64,000 bases of DNA from Salminus brasiliensis (lineage: Eukaryota > Chordata > Actinopteri > Characiformes > Bryconidae), in the NCBI RefSeq assembly GCF_030463535.1, contig NC_132894.1, positions 30,451,125 through 30,515,124 of the forward strand, read 5' to 3'. Of the stretch, positions 24,176 to 37,310 are shown piece by piece (the stretch's first letter is position 1; each line of letters begins with the position of its first letter). The translations under genes and the position numbers were made by a program. The notes below the pieces were generated by a model. It was not told the DNA's origin. It ran no database searches and saw nothing but the letters and a program-made list of their open reading frames with translations.

Positions 24176-24840
24176 AACATGAAAGATATGTTCACCCCCC
24201 AAAAATCTTATTTTCACATCTCAGGCATAAAATCCTTATTAACATTCTATTTCAGACATTAAACATATGGAAGATACTCACAATAAATTGTAACGGGGGT
24301 TAAATGTCATCCCAAATTGGAATTAATAGTATGAAAAATCAATCTGGCATGTTGGGGTGGCTGGTTTGACCTTGATGCTGTAAAACAAATAAACAATGTA
24401 AAAGAACCTCTGAAGTCTTGAATGATGTCACTTCCTTATAGTGATCTGATTTAAAGCAACAGAACATTATATATAAACAACATGAAAGATATGTTCATCA
24501 TAATTCCCACCTTAGGCATAACATCCTTATTAACATGATCCTTTGTATTCAGACATGGGAAACATGGTAGATACGGGACATACTCACAATTAATCGTGAT
24601 GGGTGGTATGTGACAGGGTGGTAAATTTCATCCTAAAATGGTTTGAGTTCTTAGTGGTCAAGTTCCTGGCCTAGCACACATGCCAATTTGGAATATCATT
24701 TTTTTGACATTGACATCATTTTTTGTTGCCTTACACTATTATTTTTTTTTACATTAATAGTGTAAGGCAACAAATAAACAACGTAAAAGCCTGAATGATG
24801 TCACTTCCTCTTAGTGATGAGATTTAAAGCAACAGCACAG
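24176..24840. repeat. Diverged tandem duplication
   Basis: Two units, about 24176-24470 and 24479-24840. Each begins AACATGAAAGATATGTTCA and ends with a shared block around TGAATGATGTCACTTCCT and TTTAAAGCAACAG. The second unit contains a perfect 20-bp inverted repeat (24722-24741 and 24755-24774) with a 13-nt loop. Confidence 0.8.
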
Positions 24841-26412
24841 AATTTGATTATTATTTATTTAACCAGTTAGTGTTAGTGTGACAGGGTGGTAAGTCAAGCT
24901 GTAGGAGGCACACAAATCATTTTTACCAAAAATAAAACTTGTATTTTCAACAGTTTTCAATCTTAGTTAAACAGTGATACATATATAATCCTAAAAAACT
25001 AATAAAGCAATAAATAAATAAACAAAATAATAAATAAATAAATAAAAATTTATTTGGTAATATTTGAAATGAAAATGTCATGTCATGTCAAAACAGTAGT
25101 GTGCAAAAAACCCTGTAAGTGTCCAAGCCAAGACATACCCAGGAAATGAGTACCTTCATGAGCTCTTCAACTATGTCATGTTATTACTACCTCATTCTAT
25201 ATCCATCAGAGGACACTTGCACATACAATGGTGACCAGTTCTGGTATTATACATGTTTGGAGACAAGCAGAGCCTCATGAAGCTGGCCAGCCTCCCTCTT
25301 TCCCCTCCCCCTTCCACCCCTCACTGCTGCTGTGTGTGGGAACAACGGGCACACAGTGCCACATGAAGCAGACACATTGTGCAGCCATGTAGATGCCTGC
25401 TAATGTCATGTGTTTGGAGAAGCAGCCCAGGAGCCCTGCACAGCTGGGCTGGAGGGCACGTTGTTTTCTTAGGGTTCTAAGAAGACTGTGGTGCAATATT
25501 CTTGCCTAACTGCGCAACAGCAGATGTGATCCGGAAGTACAGACAGAATTTAATAAAATATTCATATTAGTAGCAGTAAGTCAAGGCCAATAACAACCTT
25601 TACAGATAATATCAAGCCAAATAAAGAGTTTTCCTTTGTATTTGATTAACAGAAATATTGGATTCATCACTGGGCTTTGTACTCAAGTCTGCAGTAGGTA
25701 AGTTCATCAGCAGGGGGCACCAGTGTGCAGTTGAAACAGTAGGAGGGTGCTCTGTTGTCAGCCCTCTACTGTTGCCTCAGATTTTGTTTTACTACCACAT
25801 AACTCTTTCTCAAGGTTCACACTTCTGCTTCTGTGCAACACTACAGTGACCACGCCCACTGAGAATATATCCCACAGTTCAATGTGCTGGCGATGTTCTA
25901 ACACATGACTTACATGGCTAGCTATATCAGTAGAAAAGTATGTACATGCCTACAGAGATTGCCTGTCTCAAAGTCCACCCTTTCTGCCATTTGTAGTTTC
26001 ACTTAACCCCTTAGCACTCCAAGGCTTATTACACAGTAAGGTGTGTAATTCAGTAACTACAGGGACTTCTGTGCAAACTGGTGGGGCTATTTTTTGGTAA
26101 TAGAAGTGTGTAATAAAACATTCAGTCCCCCTGGTGGGCCCCTGGCTATTTAATTGGTAAACTGTACTACACAACTACTGTTGTGCATTTCTAAAATTAT
26201 GCAAAGTGTGTTAGTGCTCATTAAAGAATCATTATGCAATAATTGTTATTTTATGCTCGTGGTCTCCCCCTACAGTTCAGGACTGTAATTCACTTTCTGA
26301 TCAATTTAAAAACACAAATTTCTGGACAGTTGTACAGGCTAAGACAGGCTAAGAGATGCAGAACTGGGATCTGATGTGAAATAAGCATGTGAACTGAGAC
26401 GGTAGAGTGATA
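24841..26412. other. Intergenic DNA
   Basis: AT-rich with an AAATA-type simple run near 25010-25045. No supported gene. The short open frames in both directions overlap and have no splice or homology support. Confidence 0.5.
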
Positions 26413-26883
26413 TTACAGGATTGTACACAAATATGACTCTGGGTTTCCAGCGCTACACAGTTCAGAGGTCCAATGCAGCTCCACCAGAGTTCCATAGTGC
26501 AGTAACAGCGTTCCAGCCTGAGGTGGCAATGACAGAGACGCCATTCTCACTATTACAGTCAGAGGAGCATGATTTTGAAGCTGCTATTTTGAGGTACAAC
26601 TGCTACTTAATGTTGTTTTAAGTAATTGTATATATGCATGTATATATGTATATGTATATATATATATGTATATATATTCACTTACTCAAGTAGGCTGTGG
26701 CATTAAAGAGATGCTTGATTAGTATCATTGCCAAGAAAAAACTACACCATCTACACGTTGCTACATGTTGCTGGTGCCAAATTCTCACCCTACCATCTGT
26801 GTGCCTGAGCAGAACTGATTCATCAGACCAGATCAGCATTTTTAGAAATACTCAAACCAGCCATGAACAAAATAGCTGAGATC
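26413..26883. repeat. Segmental duplicate, left copy
   Basis: About 470 bp that recurs as a direct repeat at 28095-28556 with few differences. Each copy contains a 66-codon open frame beginning MYTNMTLGFQ, a TA-rich microsatellite, and a decayed transposon piece in its right third. The frame lacks any feature that would mark it as a real protein. Confidence 0.9.
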
Positions 26884-27020
26884 ACATTTTTCCCCAGTCT
26901 GATGGCTGATGTGAACATTACCTGAAGCAGCAGACTTCTATCCGTCATGACTTTATGCATTGCTCTGCTGCCACATGAATGGCTGTTTAGATAATTGCAT
27001 GAATGAGTAGGTGTTCACAT
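26690..27020 (-). mobile_element. Tc1/mariner-like transposon fossil
   Basis: The minus strand resembles the non-coding and N-terminal part of a Tc1-like element common in fish (for example around CTCAAACCAGCC and GATGTGAACATTACCTGAAG). It is heavily truncated, and its left part is shared with the segmental duplicate. Confidence 0.5.
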
Positions 27021-28094
27021 CAAAGTGCTCAGCAAGGGTTGGCTATATACAGTAACAAAAATAAGCTTGGTAGATGGTAATGTAAAAATGCATGATTAAT
27101 TCTTAAATTCATTATTATTAGTCTGCTGGATCTCACATCCAGAACTCCTGCTTAGAGCTTGTGGAGTTCCTCCATCATGTGTTCTAAATAGTGTCGCAGG
27201 TCAGTCTAAATACTCTTCTAAATATTTACACCTAACTGTATGGAATAGTTCGTGGCGGAGGAGTTGGTCATAGTCTGGAGTGAGGCCGAGCTGTCATCCT
27301 CAGAAGTGAGATCATAAAGGCCTCAAATAAGTCAGTGTATGAGACAAACTGCCACACACATTTGAAAAGTCCTCTAACAGAAAGTGAGAGACAACAAAAC
27401 AGCCTGTTTTAGGTCAGCCACTATTTTTAGAGCACGGTTTTAACCTTCTATTCATGTTGAGGAAATACTCTCTGCACCTCACTGCTCTGCTGGCACACTT
27501 TCCCCACTTTACCTCATTCCAAGCCACGAAGAGCTGTAAAACCGTTGGCCCATTTTCTAAACAGTAAAGTGACTTTGTTTCAGACGTTCTTGTGATTATT
27601 CTAGATTCTCTTTTGCTGGTAAACACTGAAACTAATAGATTTGCCATAAGCAGAACTCGCATACACACCTAGAACAGGCTCTTAAGATAACATAATTGTG
27701 TCGTGTGTGTTAGCATTGTGCTAACTGCTTTAATGGAGCCAAAGGATGCATTTATTAATAATTTAAGTTTTTCTCTGATAAATACATAGTAGGTATCAGA
27801 TAGTATAAAGAGTAAACATGTGACTTGTTTAGCACAAAAATAACCTAATGCAGTTTTATGAAACACACTGGGGGTTTGGAAACATAAAGATTAGCTTAGC
27901 CCAGCATAGCTTCAGCTAGTCTAGTTTAACAGACACATTTTCCACAGTTATCCTGAGCAGTAACTGAGTAGTAACACAGATGGTGTTGCTGTCCTCTCTG
28001 GCTCCTCTCAGCACAGTGAACAGTTAGCTAATGTTAGCTGAAAAGGTTGAACTTGGTCAGCCCTTCTCCTTTCTCTGATCAGTCTGGTGTTAGC
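27021..28094. other. Unique DNA between the segmental duplicates
   Basis: About 1.1 kb with no supported gene. It does not read as the interior of an LTR element, and the flanking direct repeats lack TG...CA ends. Confidence 0.5.
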
Positions 28095-28319
28095 TTACAG
28101 GATTGTACACAAATATGACTCTGGGTTTCCAGCGCTACACAGTTCAGAGGTCCCATGCAGCTCCACCAAAGTTCCATAGTGCAGTAACAGCGTTCCAGCC
28201 TGAGGTGGCAATGACAGAGACGCCATTCTCACTATTACAGTCAGAGGAGCATGATTTTGAAGCTGCTATTTTGAGGTACAACTGCTACTTAATGTTGTTT
28301 TAAGTAAGTGTATATATGC

Positions 28320-28374
<55 letters not shown>

Positions 28375-28556
28375 CTTACTCAAGTTTGCTTGATTAGTAT
28401 CATTGCCAAGAAAAAAACTACACCATCTACACCTTGCTACATGTTGCTGGTGCCAAATTCTCACCCTACCTGTGTGCCTGAGCAGAACTTATTCATCAGA
28501 CCAGATCAGCATTTTTAGAAATACTCAAACCAGCCATGAACAAAATAGCTGAGATC
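28095..28556. repeat. Segmental duplicate, right copy
   Basis: Direct repeat of 26413-26883. The main differences are an expanded TA run at 28323-28371 and a small deletion after it. Confidence 0.9.
28323..28371. repeat. (TA)n microsatellite
   Basis: About 24 uninterrupted TA units. The corresponding place in the left duplicate is interrupted by G, so the run expanded after duplication. Confidence 0.95.
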
Positions 28557-28856
28557 TTTAGCAAAATAGCTTTTAGCCGTTCATCTGGCCACTAAAACAA
28601 TTCCTTTAGCTTCTGCGAGTCACAGCGCTGTACCTCGGGCTGTCGTGTATGACTGGCTAGCTCTCGCCTCCCTGAAGGCCTCAATGCAGTGCAACTGGCA
28701 ATGTAACCTAGCAAGGTAACACCAGCCATAGTTAGCTTTTAGGCCTTTTAGCTTCACTTTCATGTTCTCCCAAAATAGTTGTTGCATTTAGCTTTAGGCC
28801 AGCTAGTGGTCTGGATGTGTGTGAATTCTGAGGGTCTTGAAAGAGGACACAACAGT

Positions 28857-29174
28857 AGCTGTGTTCCAAAGCCTAGGCTGCAGCCGAGGTAGGGCAGGTC
28901 CTCGGTAGGACTGTCCTATGAAAACTCACACAGGTCACTCAGGCTGCATGGTGATATCAACGAAAAGCACCCTCTTGCAATAGTGGTACGAAATTTCATT
29001 TCTTCCCACGTTGTATGTGTGCAGAGAACTATGGGTAACCAAGGGCCGAATCGAATGTGGTCTACATACTGGGCTGTATACGAAGGGTTCCCTCACTTTG
29101 GAACAGCCTTCTATGACGCCGCGGCTGAGAAATGAAGCCTACCTCGGCTGTGGCGTAGGCTTTGGAACGCAGCT
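28857..29174. mobile_element. MITE with long terminal inverted repeats
   Basis: The ends are inverted copies of about 35 bp. Left begins AGCTGTGTTCCAAAGCCTAG; right, read on the minus strand, begins AGCTGCGTTCCAAAGCCTAC; both continue to a shared CAGCCGAGGTA. It is 318 bp long and has no transposase. Superfamily not assigned. Confidence 0.85.
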
Positions 29175-31868
29175 GGTGTTTCATTTTGTTTATGGGACGG
29201 ACAAAACAAATACCATTGTCCACAACCAATCTCAAGCGCACATCTGTTGATGTACCAACAACAAGGGTCATGTCCTTCCAGAAGAGCCGAGGCTGTTACT
29301 GCATTAAGCGGAGAAAATCTTTCTGTTACTTCCCAAGATATCTGAAGAAATGTTGGTTGAGCTGGTGTCTACAAACTTCTGGACACACAAAGTTTGTTTC
29401 CCAGACATGGATTAAGCTTAGTTTTGGACTAAAGTGCACCATTGGAAATTTCTTTTAGTGAAGGATTAGTCTTAATCTGGCTCTGGGAAACTGGCCCATG
29501 GTGTACATACTTTTAGCTAGAGTATGTGGCTTGTTCAGTAGAATAACCACTGGATTATGACACTCCTCGAACAAATGATTAAACAAATCTTGAGGATGTT
29601 CTTTGTACTATGACCACCAATGTAACACACTGCTGTTTTTGACAGCTCTATGATACTAAAGAATATTGTCTAAGCAAACACAGGCAGTATGTTAGCACTG
29701 GCAGCTCCCATCTGCATATCTTTGGCTGAAGCTGCAAAACAAAAACGCATTCTGTTGAATCATCGCTTATACTGGAATTAGCAAGAGATTAGAGAGTGTT
29801 TCTACTTCTTTCAAACTTACTACTGAAGGTGCCCACAGTGACCATTTGTTACCATTATCTGGGATCTAAATCCATCACCTAGAGAAGCACAGGCCTGAAA
29901 TAAGGCTGATTCTGAAACACAGGAGCATTATAGCAAGGCTGGGAGATGAATGGTTTTCTCAAAGATATGGAGTATTGGCCAGAAATACACACTGATACCT
30001 CTGATATTAAAGAATTGATACAATCACTGATACCACTCCAATCCTGACATACTAGCACCTCCAATCCTGATATATTGATACTAGGGGTGGCTTGTGCAGA
30101 CAGTTCATGTCCAATACTGATACCAAAACTGCAACTTTGGGTATCTCTCAGTACTGATAGCAATATGAAACCATTTTTCCTCTCTCTGCCAATTTTGCGT
30201 GATTTTTATTAGCCTTAAATTTATTCGCCTAAATATTCCATAGAATTTGTATGAGACAATCATACATGCCATGTTACATACTGCTGCTTGTTATAATGTG
30301 TGTATGTGTCTGTAAGTTACACTGATCCTGAGTTATGAAGTCTAGAATTCCGGCATGTAGGCTTGAACCATGCATTTACGTGATAGTTTAGGGTAATACA
30401 TCGGATCATACTTTTTTACTTCTTATGTAAATCTTAAATCCTATCCAGTGAGTTTGGCTGGTATTGGACCGATACCAATACTGAGTTTCGATTTGGCTCA
30501 CTCGTAATAGATACTGGGGTTCATGATGTATTGATACCTATCCTGGTATTTCTGTTTAAATTTGGTCCTCAAATAAAAATATCAAAATAAAGTAAATTGG
30601 AAAAAAGTGAAGTATCAATAAGATCTTTAATGCTGAAAAGTTAACAACACTAAGCGACATTAAATGTTGAAGGCACTACCTGGAGACTTCCGCTCATGTA
30701 CCCTTTACTTACTGATCCTAATGTGAAATCATTGTCATAAATCATCTTAATAACTATGACAAACACACATCACTTGTAATATGTAGCCCAAGTTTCGTGT
30801 CTGTTTCTTTGTTGTTGTTCGGCCCAAAGATAATGTGGTGCCCTTTTAGACCCAGGGTCATCTTGAGGTTTCTGTCTGTAAACATTATTAAGGGAGCCAT
30901 GCCTAGTGATTTTAGTCTTGCTTATATTGGGGCTAGGACATCAGACTTCTCTGTTGTTTTTGCTGCGTCAGGATGAGCACTTGTTAGAGGCCAAGATGTT
31001 GGGAAGAGTGTCCCTGTTGAGGTGATAAGGCCTTATTGGAGGAGACAATGATGGAGCCTGAAGATGAAATCACTGTTGCTGGACCAAAGGGGGGTGCAGT
31101 GTTTCTCTGATGCCACCAATGTTTATTAATGTTGTCCACTTCCCTTATTTTTAGTTATTAGGATTACTTGGGTTTTAGCAGTTTTGTCAGTGGTGTTGTA
31201 CCCCGTTTGCCACTGCAATAAGACAATGACTCATTTACATGTACTGTGATTAAATGTATCTTTACAAAAGGCAGAGCTGCTTATGCATTCTTGAAAAACA
31301 ATAAAAAAACAGATTTTCTTTGCTTTTTACAATTTTACACCAAGATTACAGCAGTTTAGCTCCACGTAATACGGCCCAATAGCTCTGCCAAATAAGGCTC
31401 AATAAAGCAAATAAGTAAGTAAATGTATAAATATGTCAGCCAAGAAACAAAAAAGGCTAAAGGGAAGTTAAAAGGCAATGTGAAAACAACATAAACATAA
31501 TTCAGATAATTTGTTTGCAATAGTTTCAAGATTCAGTATGCTACAACATTGCCCAGCCCAGTAGCATAGCATTTTAAATTGGAAAATTAGCACATTAGCA
31601 TTAGCTACTAAACACTGGACTTACATTGTCACCAATCTCATCTCTATAAATACACCATTTAAAATGTATTTCTATATCTATATAAATGTATTTCACAATT
31701 CAGGTATGCAAATATATATACACACACACACAGCTTGTCAGGTCAAGAGGCTTTATCAGCTCATTTCAGCTATCTAAAGAGTACACAGTGAAACGAAACA
31801 GCGTTCCTCCAGGACCATGGTGCAACACAACACAATGCAGACAGTGCAGACTAAAAAGTGTAAATAAA
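29175..31868. other. Intergenic DNA with decayed repeats
   Basis: Around 29950-30560 there are several GATACC/GGTATC-rich stretches like those of fish hAT-derived non-autonomous elements, too decayed to delimit. A block near 31520-31660 belongs to the four-member local repeat seen again near 34850, 36500 and 37560. No supported gene. Confidence 0.45.
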
Positions 31869-31869
31869 T

Positions 31870-32328
31870 AAAACAGAGACAGTAGTGCAGTAGTCCCTGT
31901 CCAGAAGTATTGCCAATAGAATAGGACTCTCTGGAGCAGATAAACATGAACCTGTTGGCACCCTACTGCCTAATTTCAGACATGGGCTAGGGGGGTTTAA
32001 AGCCACCCCAGCATTGAACTGTGGAGCAGTGGAGCTTTGTTCTCTGGAATAATGGATGGTGCTCCATCCAATACTTTTGGAATGGGTTAGGGAGTTAGGT
32101 GGGGATGAAGTGAGGTGCTGATCATCCAACATCCTGACCTCACTAACACTCTTGTCACTTAATGCAATCAAATCCTCACAGTAAAGCTCCAAAATCTAGC
32201 GGAAAGCCTTCCCTGGACAGTAGAGACAGTTACATCCAACAAAAGCAAGATAGTCTTTTTAATACTCTTGATTTCAGAAGAAACAATGAATGATCAGGTG
32301 TCCCGATACTTTTGTCAATATAATGTAA
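31870..32328. mobile_element. MITE-like element, family M, copy 2
   Basis: Same body as the copy at 54448, in matching orientation. The right terminus is near 32295-32328 (CAGGTGTCCCGATACTTTTG). The left terminus is replaced by other sequence. Confidence 0.78.
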
Positions 32329-33346
32329 ATATACAGCATACACTGTACATATATACATTATTTTGGTGCAGAACCACACAAATGTTATAAATGAGACCTT
32401 TAAATACATAAATAATACAACTTTAAAGAATTATGTTTGGAATCTAAAAATTTTTTTTGACTTATCAGTATACAAATTACCTTGTAAATTACTGCTGCAG
32501 ACTGTGCATTCATTGTCTGAGCAGGGATCGTGTTTAATAATGTGAAAGGTACACTGAGTACATACAAGATTTAAATATATAGGCTAGGGGATAAGGCTGC
32601 AAAGCTAGAGTGCAAGTTTAAGAGGTCAAAAAAATAAAGGCTTCATCTACCAATATGCCGGTGGGTGCATACCATTAATGCAGGTTTTCTCTCAAGTTAC
32701 TCCGATAGCTTGTGTGAGGATTTATGTATTTATTAAAGAGGAAATATTTGGACAGATGTACTATTGGTTACCTTCCAAAAATATGTACAAAGTACAAAAT
32801 GATGCTGATAACGGAGGCCTGTGTTTGGTCAAGATGAAATCAAAGCCAAACATCTCAGTAAAATTGTGGCGCAGGAGAGGCACCTTAAGCTATCAGGTAT
32901 GTTCATTACACTGGAGCAGCTGACACAACATGCCTCCATTGAATTTTAATCCTCTGATCCCCAGAGAAGAACAGTAAACAGTAATAAGGCAGGTACTTGG
33001 AATTCATCACACAGGAGCAAGTAGCTACCTTATTGATATGTAGCTGCTGTAGCTGATGTACTGTATGCACATGGTACCACCGTCTTCTGCCTATTTTGTG
33101 GAAGATTTGTGCTTTATTCAAAATGAATACTTTTGAGTACTTTTAGTCAAATATATTATTAGTGAGAAGTTTAAGCATGTGGGAACCACACCAACTCAGC
33201 CATGAAGAGGGGGACCATGTAAAGTTACCATGTCGAGTTCCGAGCATTGAACTAGGTGTATTTTTTTCTTTTTTTTTCCCTTAAATTGAATTGATTTGTA
33301 TTTATTTATGTATTCTTTATATTGTTAATACCTTTTCTTTGTAAGT

Positions 33347-33803
33347 TATGTTTAATTGACAATAGTTGCCAGAGTAAGGTTTATAAATCTATAGCCACTT
33401 TTTTATATTATTGTTTTTAATATTATAGAAAATAAGTAAAAAAGAGGAGAACACAGAGTTGCATCTGATCTCACAAATGCTTTTTGGTTTGAAAGGGCAA
33501 AAGTTCACACAGACCCACTCCAAAGTATTGTAGAGAGCCTTTTCAGAAGAGTGGAAGCTGTTATAGCTGTAAAAAAGGGGACCAGCTCTTTATTAGTGGT
33601 AATTGATTTAGAATGGGATAAAATGTCATCAAATTTTCTGTAGGTGTAATGCGTAGGTTTTTTTTTTTTTTTTATATTATATATAAGTTATGTTTAATTG
33701 ACAATAGTTGCCAGAGTAAGGTTTATAAATCTATAGCCACTTTTTTATATTATTGTTTTTAATATTATAGAAAATAAGTAAAAAAGAGGAGAACACAGAG
33801 TTG
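33347..33803. repeat. Local tandem duplication (342-bp offset)
   Basis: Positions 33347-33461 and 33689-33803 are essentially identical 115-bp segments. Between them, 33464-33651 duplicates the 3' end of the Tc1-like element at 34553-34740. Confidence 0.9.
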
Positions 33804-33994
33804 AGAGTTGAATGAAATTGCAAATGTGTTAAACTGTGGCTAAAGGAAAAGCTTGTGTTATTGACAAGTGGTGTATATGACTTACACTAATCACAGTACA
33901 TCTGGCTTAAATGCATAGTTGTATGTTGCGGTTCCATTGTTATTATATAATACATTGTTTTTATGTAAAAAAAAAAAAAGGAAAAAAAGAAAGA

Positions 33995-34740
33995 AAAAGA
34001 CTGCACTATGAGCTTCAAGGCATGGGTTTCCATGGCTGTGCAGCGTCATGCAATCCATACATCACTAAACAGAATGTCAAGCGTTGGATGAAGAGGTGTA
34101 AGAAACACCACAACTGGACTCTAGACTCTGGAGCAGTGGAAATAGAGTGACGAATTACATTTCTCCATCTGGCAGTCTGATGAACGAGTCTGGGTTTGCA
34201 GAATACCAGAAGAGCATTACCTGCCTGACTGCATTGTGACAACTGTAAAGTTTGGTGGAGGGGGGACAATGATATAGGGTTGTTTTTTAGGAGCTGGCCT
34301 AAGTGTCTAGTACCAGTGAAGAGAAAACTTAATGCTTCAGCGTACCAAGACATTTTGGACAACCTTGTTGAAACTTTGTGAAAGTTGGTGAAGGCCCTTT
34401 TTTGTTCCACAATAACAGTGCCCCAGTGCACAAAGCAAGGTTGGCATGGTTGGGTCTGTTTGGTGTGGAAGAACTTAACTGGCCCACAAAGAACCTTGAC
34501 CTCTAACCCATCAAATTACTTGCGTGCCAGGCCCTCTCGACCAACATCTGCGTCTGATCTCACAAATGCTTTTTGGTTTGAAAGGGCAAAAGTTCACACA
34601 GACCCACTCCAAAGTATTGTAGAGAGCCTTCTCAGAAGAGTGGAAGCTGTTATAGCTGTAAAAAAGGGGACCAACTCTTTATTAGTGGTAATTGATTTAG
34701 AATGGGATAAAATGTCATCAAATTTTCTGTAGGTGTAATG
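33995..34740 (+). mobile_element. Tc1-like transposase, broken copy
   Basis: Read in shifting frames this gives a Tc1-family transposase: ELQGMGFHGCAAS, then a block with WQSDERVWV around the first catalytic region, then VKFGGGGTMI, then LNASAYQDILDN, and a terminal block with RARPSRPTSASDL and VEAVIAVKKG. There are stops and frameshifts throughout and the segment holding the last catalytic residue is damaged. It cannot encode an active protein. The 5' part of the element is missing. Confidence 0.85.
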
Positions 34741-35419
34741 TGTTGGTTTTCTTTTTTATATTATATATATAATATTTCTGTTGTTAACATTAGCATTGTA
34801 GCATTGTGATGTTGTTTTCCACTTGCTTAGTTTCAGTACACTACAACAATGCCCAGCTCTATAGCTTAGCATTTTAAACTGAAAAGATATCATAAGTATT
34901 AGCTAAAAAAACACTGGGCATACAATGTCACCATAAATACACCCTCAAAAATGTATTTCAACTCACTTAAAATGCTTTCAGATCTTCGTTTGTTTTACAC
35001 AAGATAATTTGTGTGGTTTAGAATACCACACCACACTTTCTGTAGTCTATAAAGCCTAGCTTTATCACATTACATAGCACAGCTCAGTAACATAGCATGC
35101 AAACATAGCAGTTAAACATGAAGTGAATATAAACTTCAACCTAAATGTATTCATTTGAATGGAATGCCTGGTAAAGTTAAATGGAAATGGGGTGTTTGCA
35201 AAGCTAACCAGTGGTGGTAAATCCTGGTCCTAAAAGTTAAAATCTACCCAGGATCTTGTTCCAGCTTTTTATGATGTTGAAAGCTTGAATAAATGGAAAA
35301 TGAAAACATTAAGATAATAATTTAAGGGTTTATTCAGCTTTTACTGTATCAAAAATGTACTGAATTGAGACACCACTGTGTTGTATTACATCTTATGAGG
35401 AATTTTGTGAATGGTATCA
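34741..35419. other. Intergenic DNA with a local repeat copy
   Basis: Around 34825-34990 lies one copy of a diverged local repeat (compare 31530-31660). Nothing else is recognised. Confidence 0.45.
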
Positions 35420-35645
35420 TTTACATTTGTATATTTATGGCATTTAGCTGACGCTCTTATCCAGAGCGACATACAAGGTTATTCATATTACAGAGGCGGG
35501 CCAATGTAGTGTTAGGAGTCTGGCCCAAGGACTCTTATTGGTGTAGCGCAGTACAGTCACCCAGACCTGGAATTGAACCCCAGTCTCCCACATGGTGTTG
35601 TAACTCAGTGGCAGGTAGTGGTGTTATCTGTTGGGCCACACCAAG
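35420..35645 (-). mobile_element. tRNA-derived SINE
   Basis: Read on the minus strand, a tRNA-like head with a B-box-like GGTTCAATTCC is followed by a body and a 3' part complementary to GGCATTTAGCTGACGCTC and TTATCCAGAGCGACATACAA. That 3' part is a signature of abundant fish SINE-like repeats. It has mutations throughout and no internal coding. Confidence 0.75.
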
Positions 35646-37310
35646 AAATCATCCCTAGAAATGTAATGGTATTTATCATGATAATGAAAATATTGTTATT
35701 TCACCCAGCCACATAGTCAGAAGTGCCTTCTTCACTGACTTCCAAACACATATGTTGGGCAAATGTCATGTGGGAGTTTTAACATCCTTCCTAAATATAC
35801 ACTTAGAAAATACGCACTGCTGTCCTGTGATTACATTCCCACGTTAGCCCATTAACTCCTAGATGTAAACACTTGTTTCACATCTGAAGTTTACCTGGCA
35901 AAAAGGAAAGAGTTCCTCAAGGCACAGTCCCGGGACTCGGACAGCCCATGGTACTCTGACATTGGACTTGTGTATGAAAACCATGTGTGTATAATGTGTA
36001 AACCAAAGAAGGGCCAGCGTGTTTAAAAAGGGAAACACTCCTCACTTCCCCAATCTTTTACATCTAAAACAAATGTCAAGACATTTTGCTCATGTACCGT
36101 TAGCATGCATATGATTATAATAACATTAGCAGCAATGGAACTCTAACTCCTATCTTCCACAGGCCTCAGGCGAGACGGTTATAAGGAAGCATCTGCTGGA
36201 TCCTGAAGCAAACTGAGAAGAACTACAAATGCAAATGAACAATAGCGCAGATGTTCAGCTGACGCAACTCTCAGAGACTGAAGTGGGCAAAAAAGAACTG
36301 TTCTTGGGTGGAAGACACAAGTCACAGCTTTTGTTGTAGAGATCTGGACAGTCAGTCAGAGGATCACAACATTTAGACACCGTCAGAACAATGTGTGGAG
36401 GTTTTTAAGAAGTAGAGCCACAGACATTTAGAACGGGATTGTCTCTGACTTACAGCAAAATCAAGTGAACATGATGAAAGGGGAGATACTAGGCTAACAT
36501 TGCTAACAAACACTGGACTTAGACTGTCACCATTCTCATCTCTGTAAATACACACTAAAAACATCTGTCAACTCGCACAAAACACATTCAGATCTTTAGT
36601 TTATGTCTTTTGCAGACAAATCAGAATACTTCTCCCAAAGCGTAACCATAACTATTTCTGCTTAAATGTTTAACTAAGGTCTATAAAAGGTTCTATGTAG
36701 ATTTTCAACAGTTTTTGGAAGCATGAATTCATTTTGGCATGTATTTACTGAGACGTAGTCTAGGCTGATCAACTGCTTCTGGGGTCAGTGGTAAATCACA
36801 ATAATATGATTTTTCACTGAATTATTCCTTTAGTCAGCATTAGCCAGGGCCACTGTTTCTCCTGGCTGTGGGAACTGAGCTGTGCTAGCTTCCGGTTGAC
36901 CATGGTGATGAAACCAATTATCAAAAGCAATTGATTTTTTCCAAGTATGATTAAAGTCAAATTGGTTGGCATGGAAAACACAAAAGCCTCAGCGTTGCTT
37001 TGAAAAATAGTGCATGCTTTGTAATGATTAATAAATTACAACAGGAAATTTGCATTTGACTGAAATAGGGGGAAAGAATCATGAATAATGAAACTGGGTG
37101 GAAATGTCCACGCAAAGAGCATAGCAATCATAAACTGCAGCTAATAGACCATTGATAAGTTATATAAGAGCGAGGCAGGGAGGGAGAAAGAAACTATTTA
37201 CTACTGAAACAAATCATTTAAGAAAGGTATGGTCACCAACCGTCCTCCTGAAGATCTTCCTTCCCATAGGTTTCACCACCAACCCAAATCTAACATTCAG
37301 CTAAAAAGGC
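35646..37310. other. Intergenic DNA
   Basis: A further copy of the local repeat lies near 36490-36600. No supported gene. Confidence 0.45.

Noticed and set aside
26413-28556. LTR retrotransposon with 470-bp LTRs
   Set aside because: The direct repeats lack TG...CA ends, a primer-binding site and a polypurine tract, and they contain an older transposon piece and unique DNA.
34015-34732. Functional protein genes from the 115- and 138-codon frames near the Tc1-like relic
   Set aside because: They are pieces or antisense of a frameshifted transposase.
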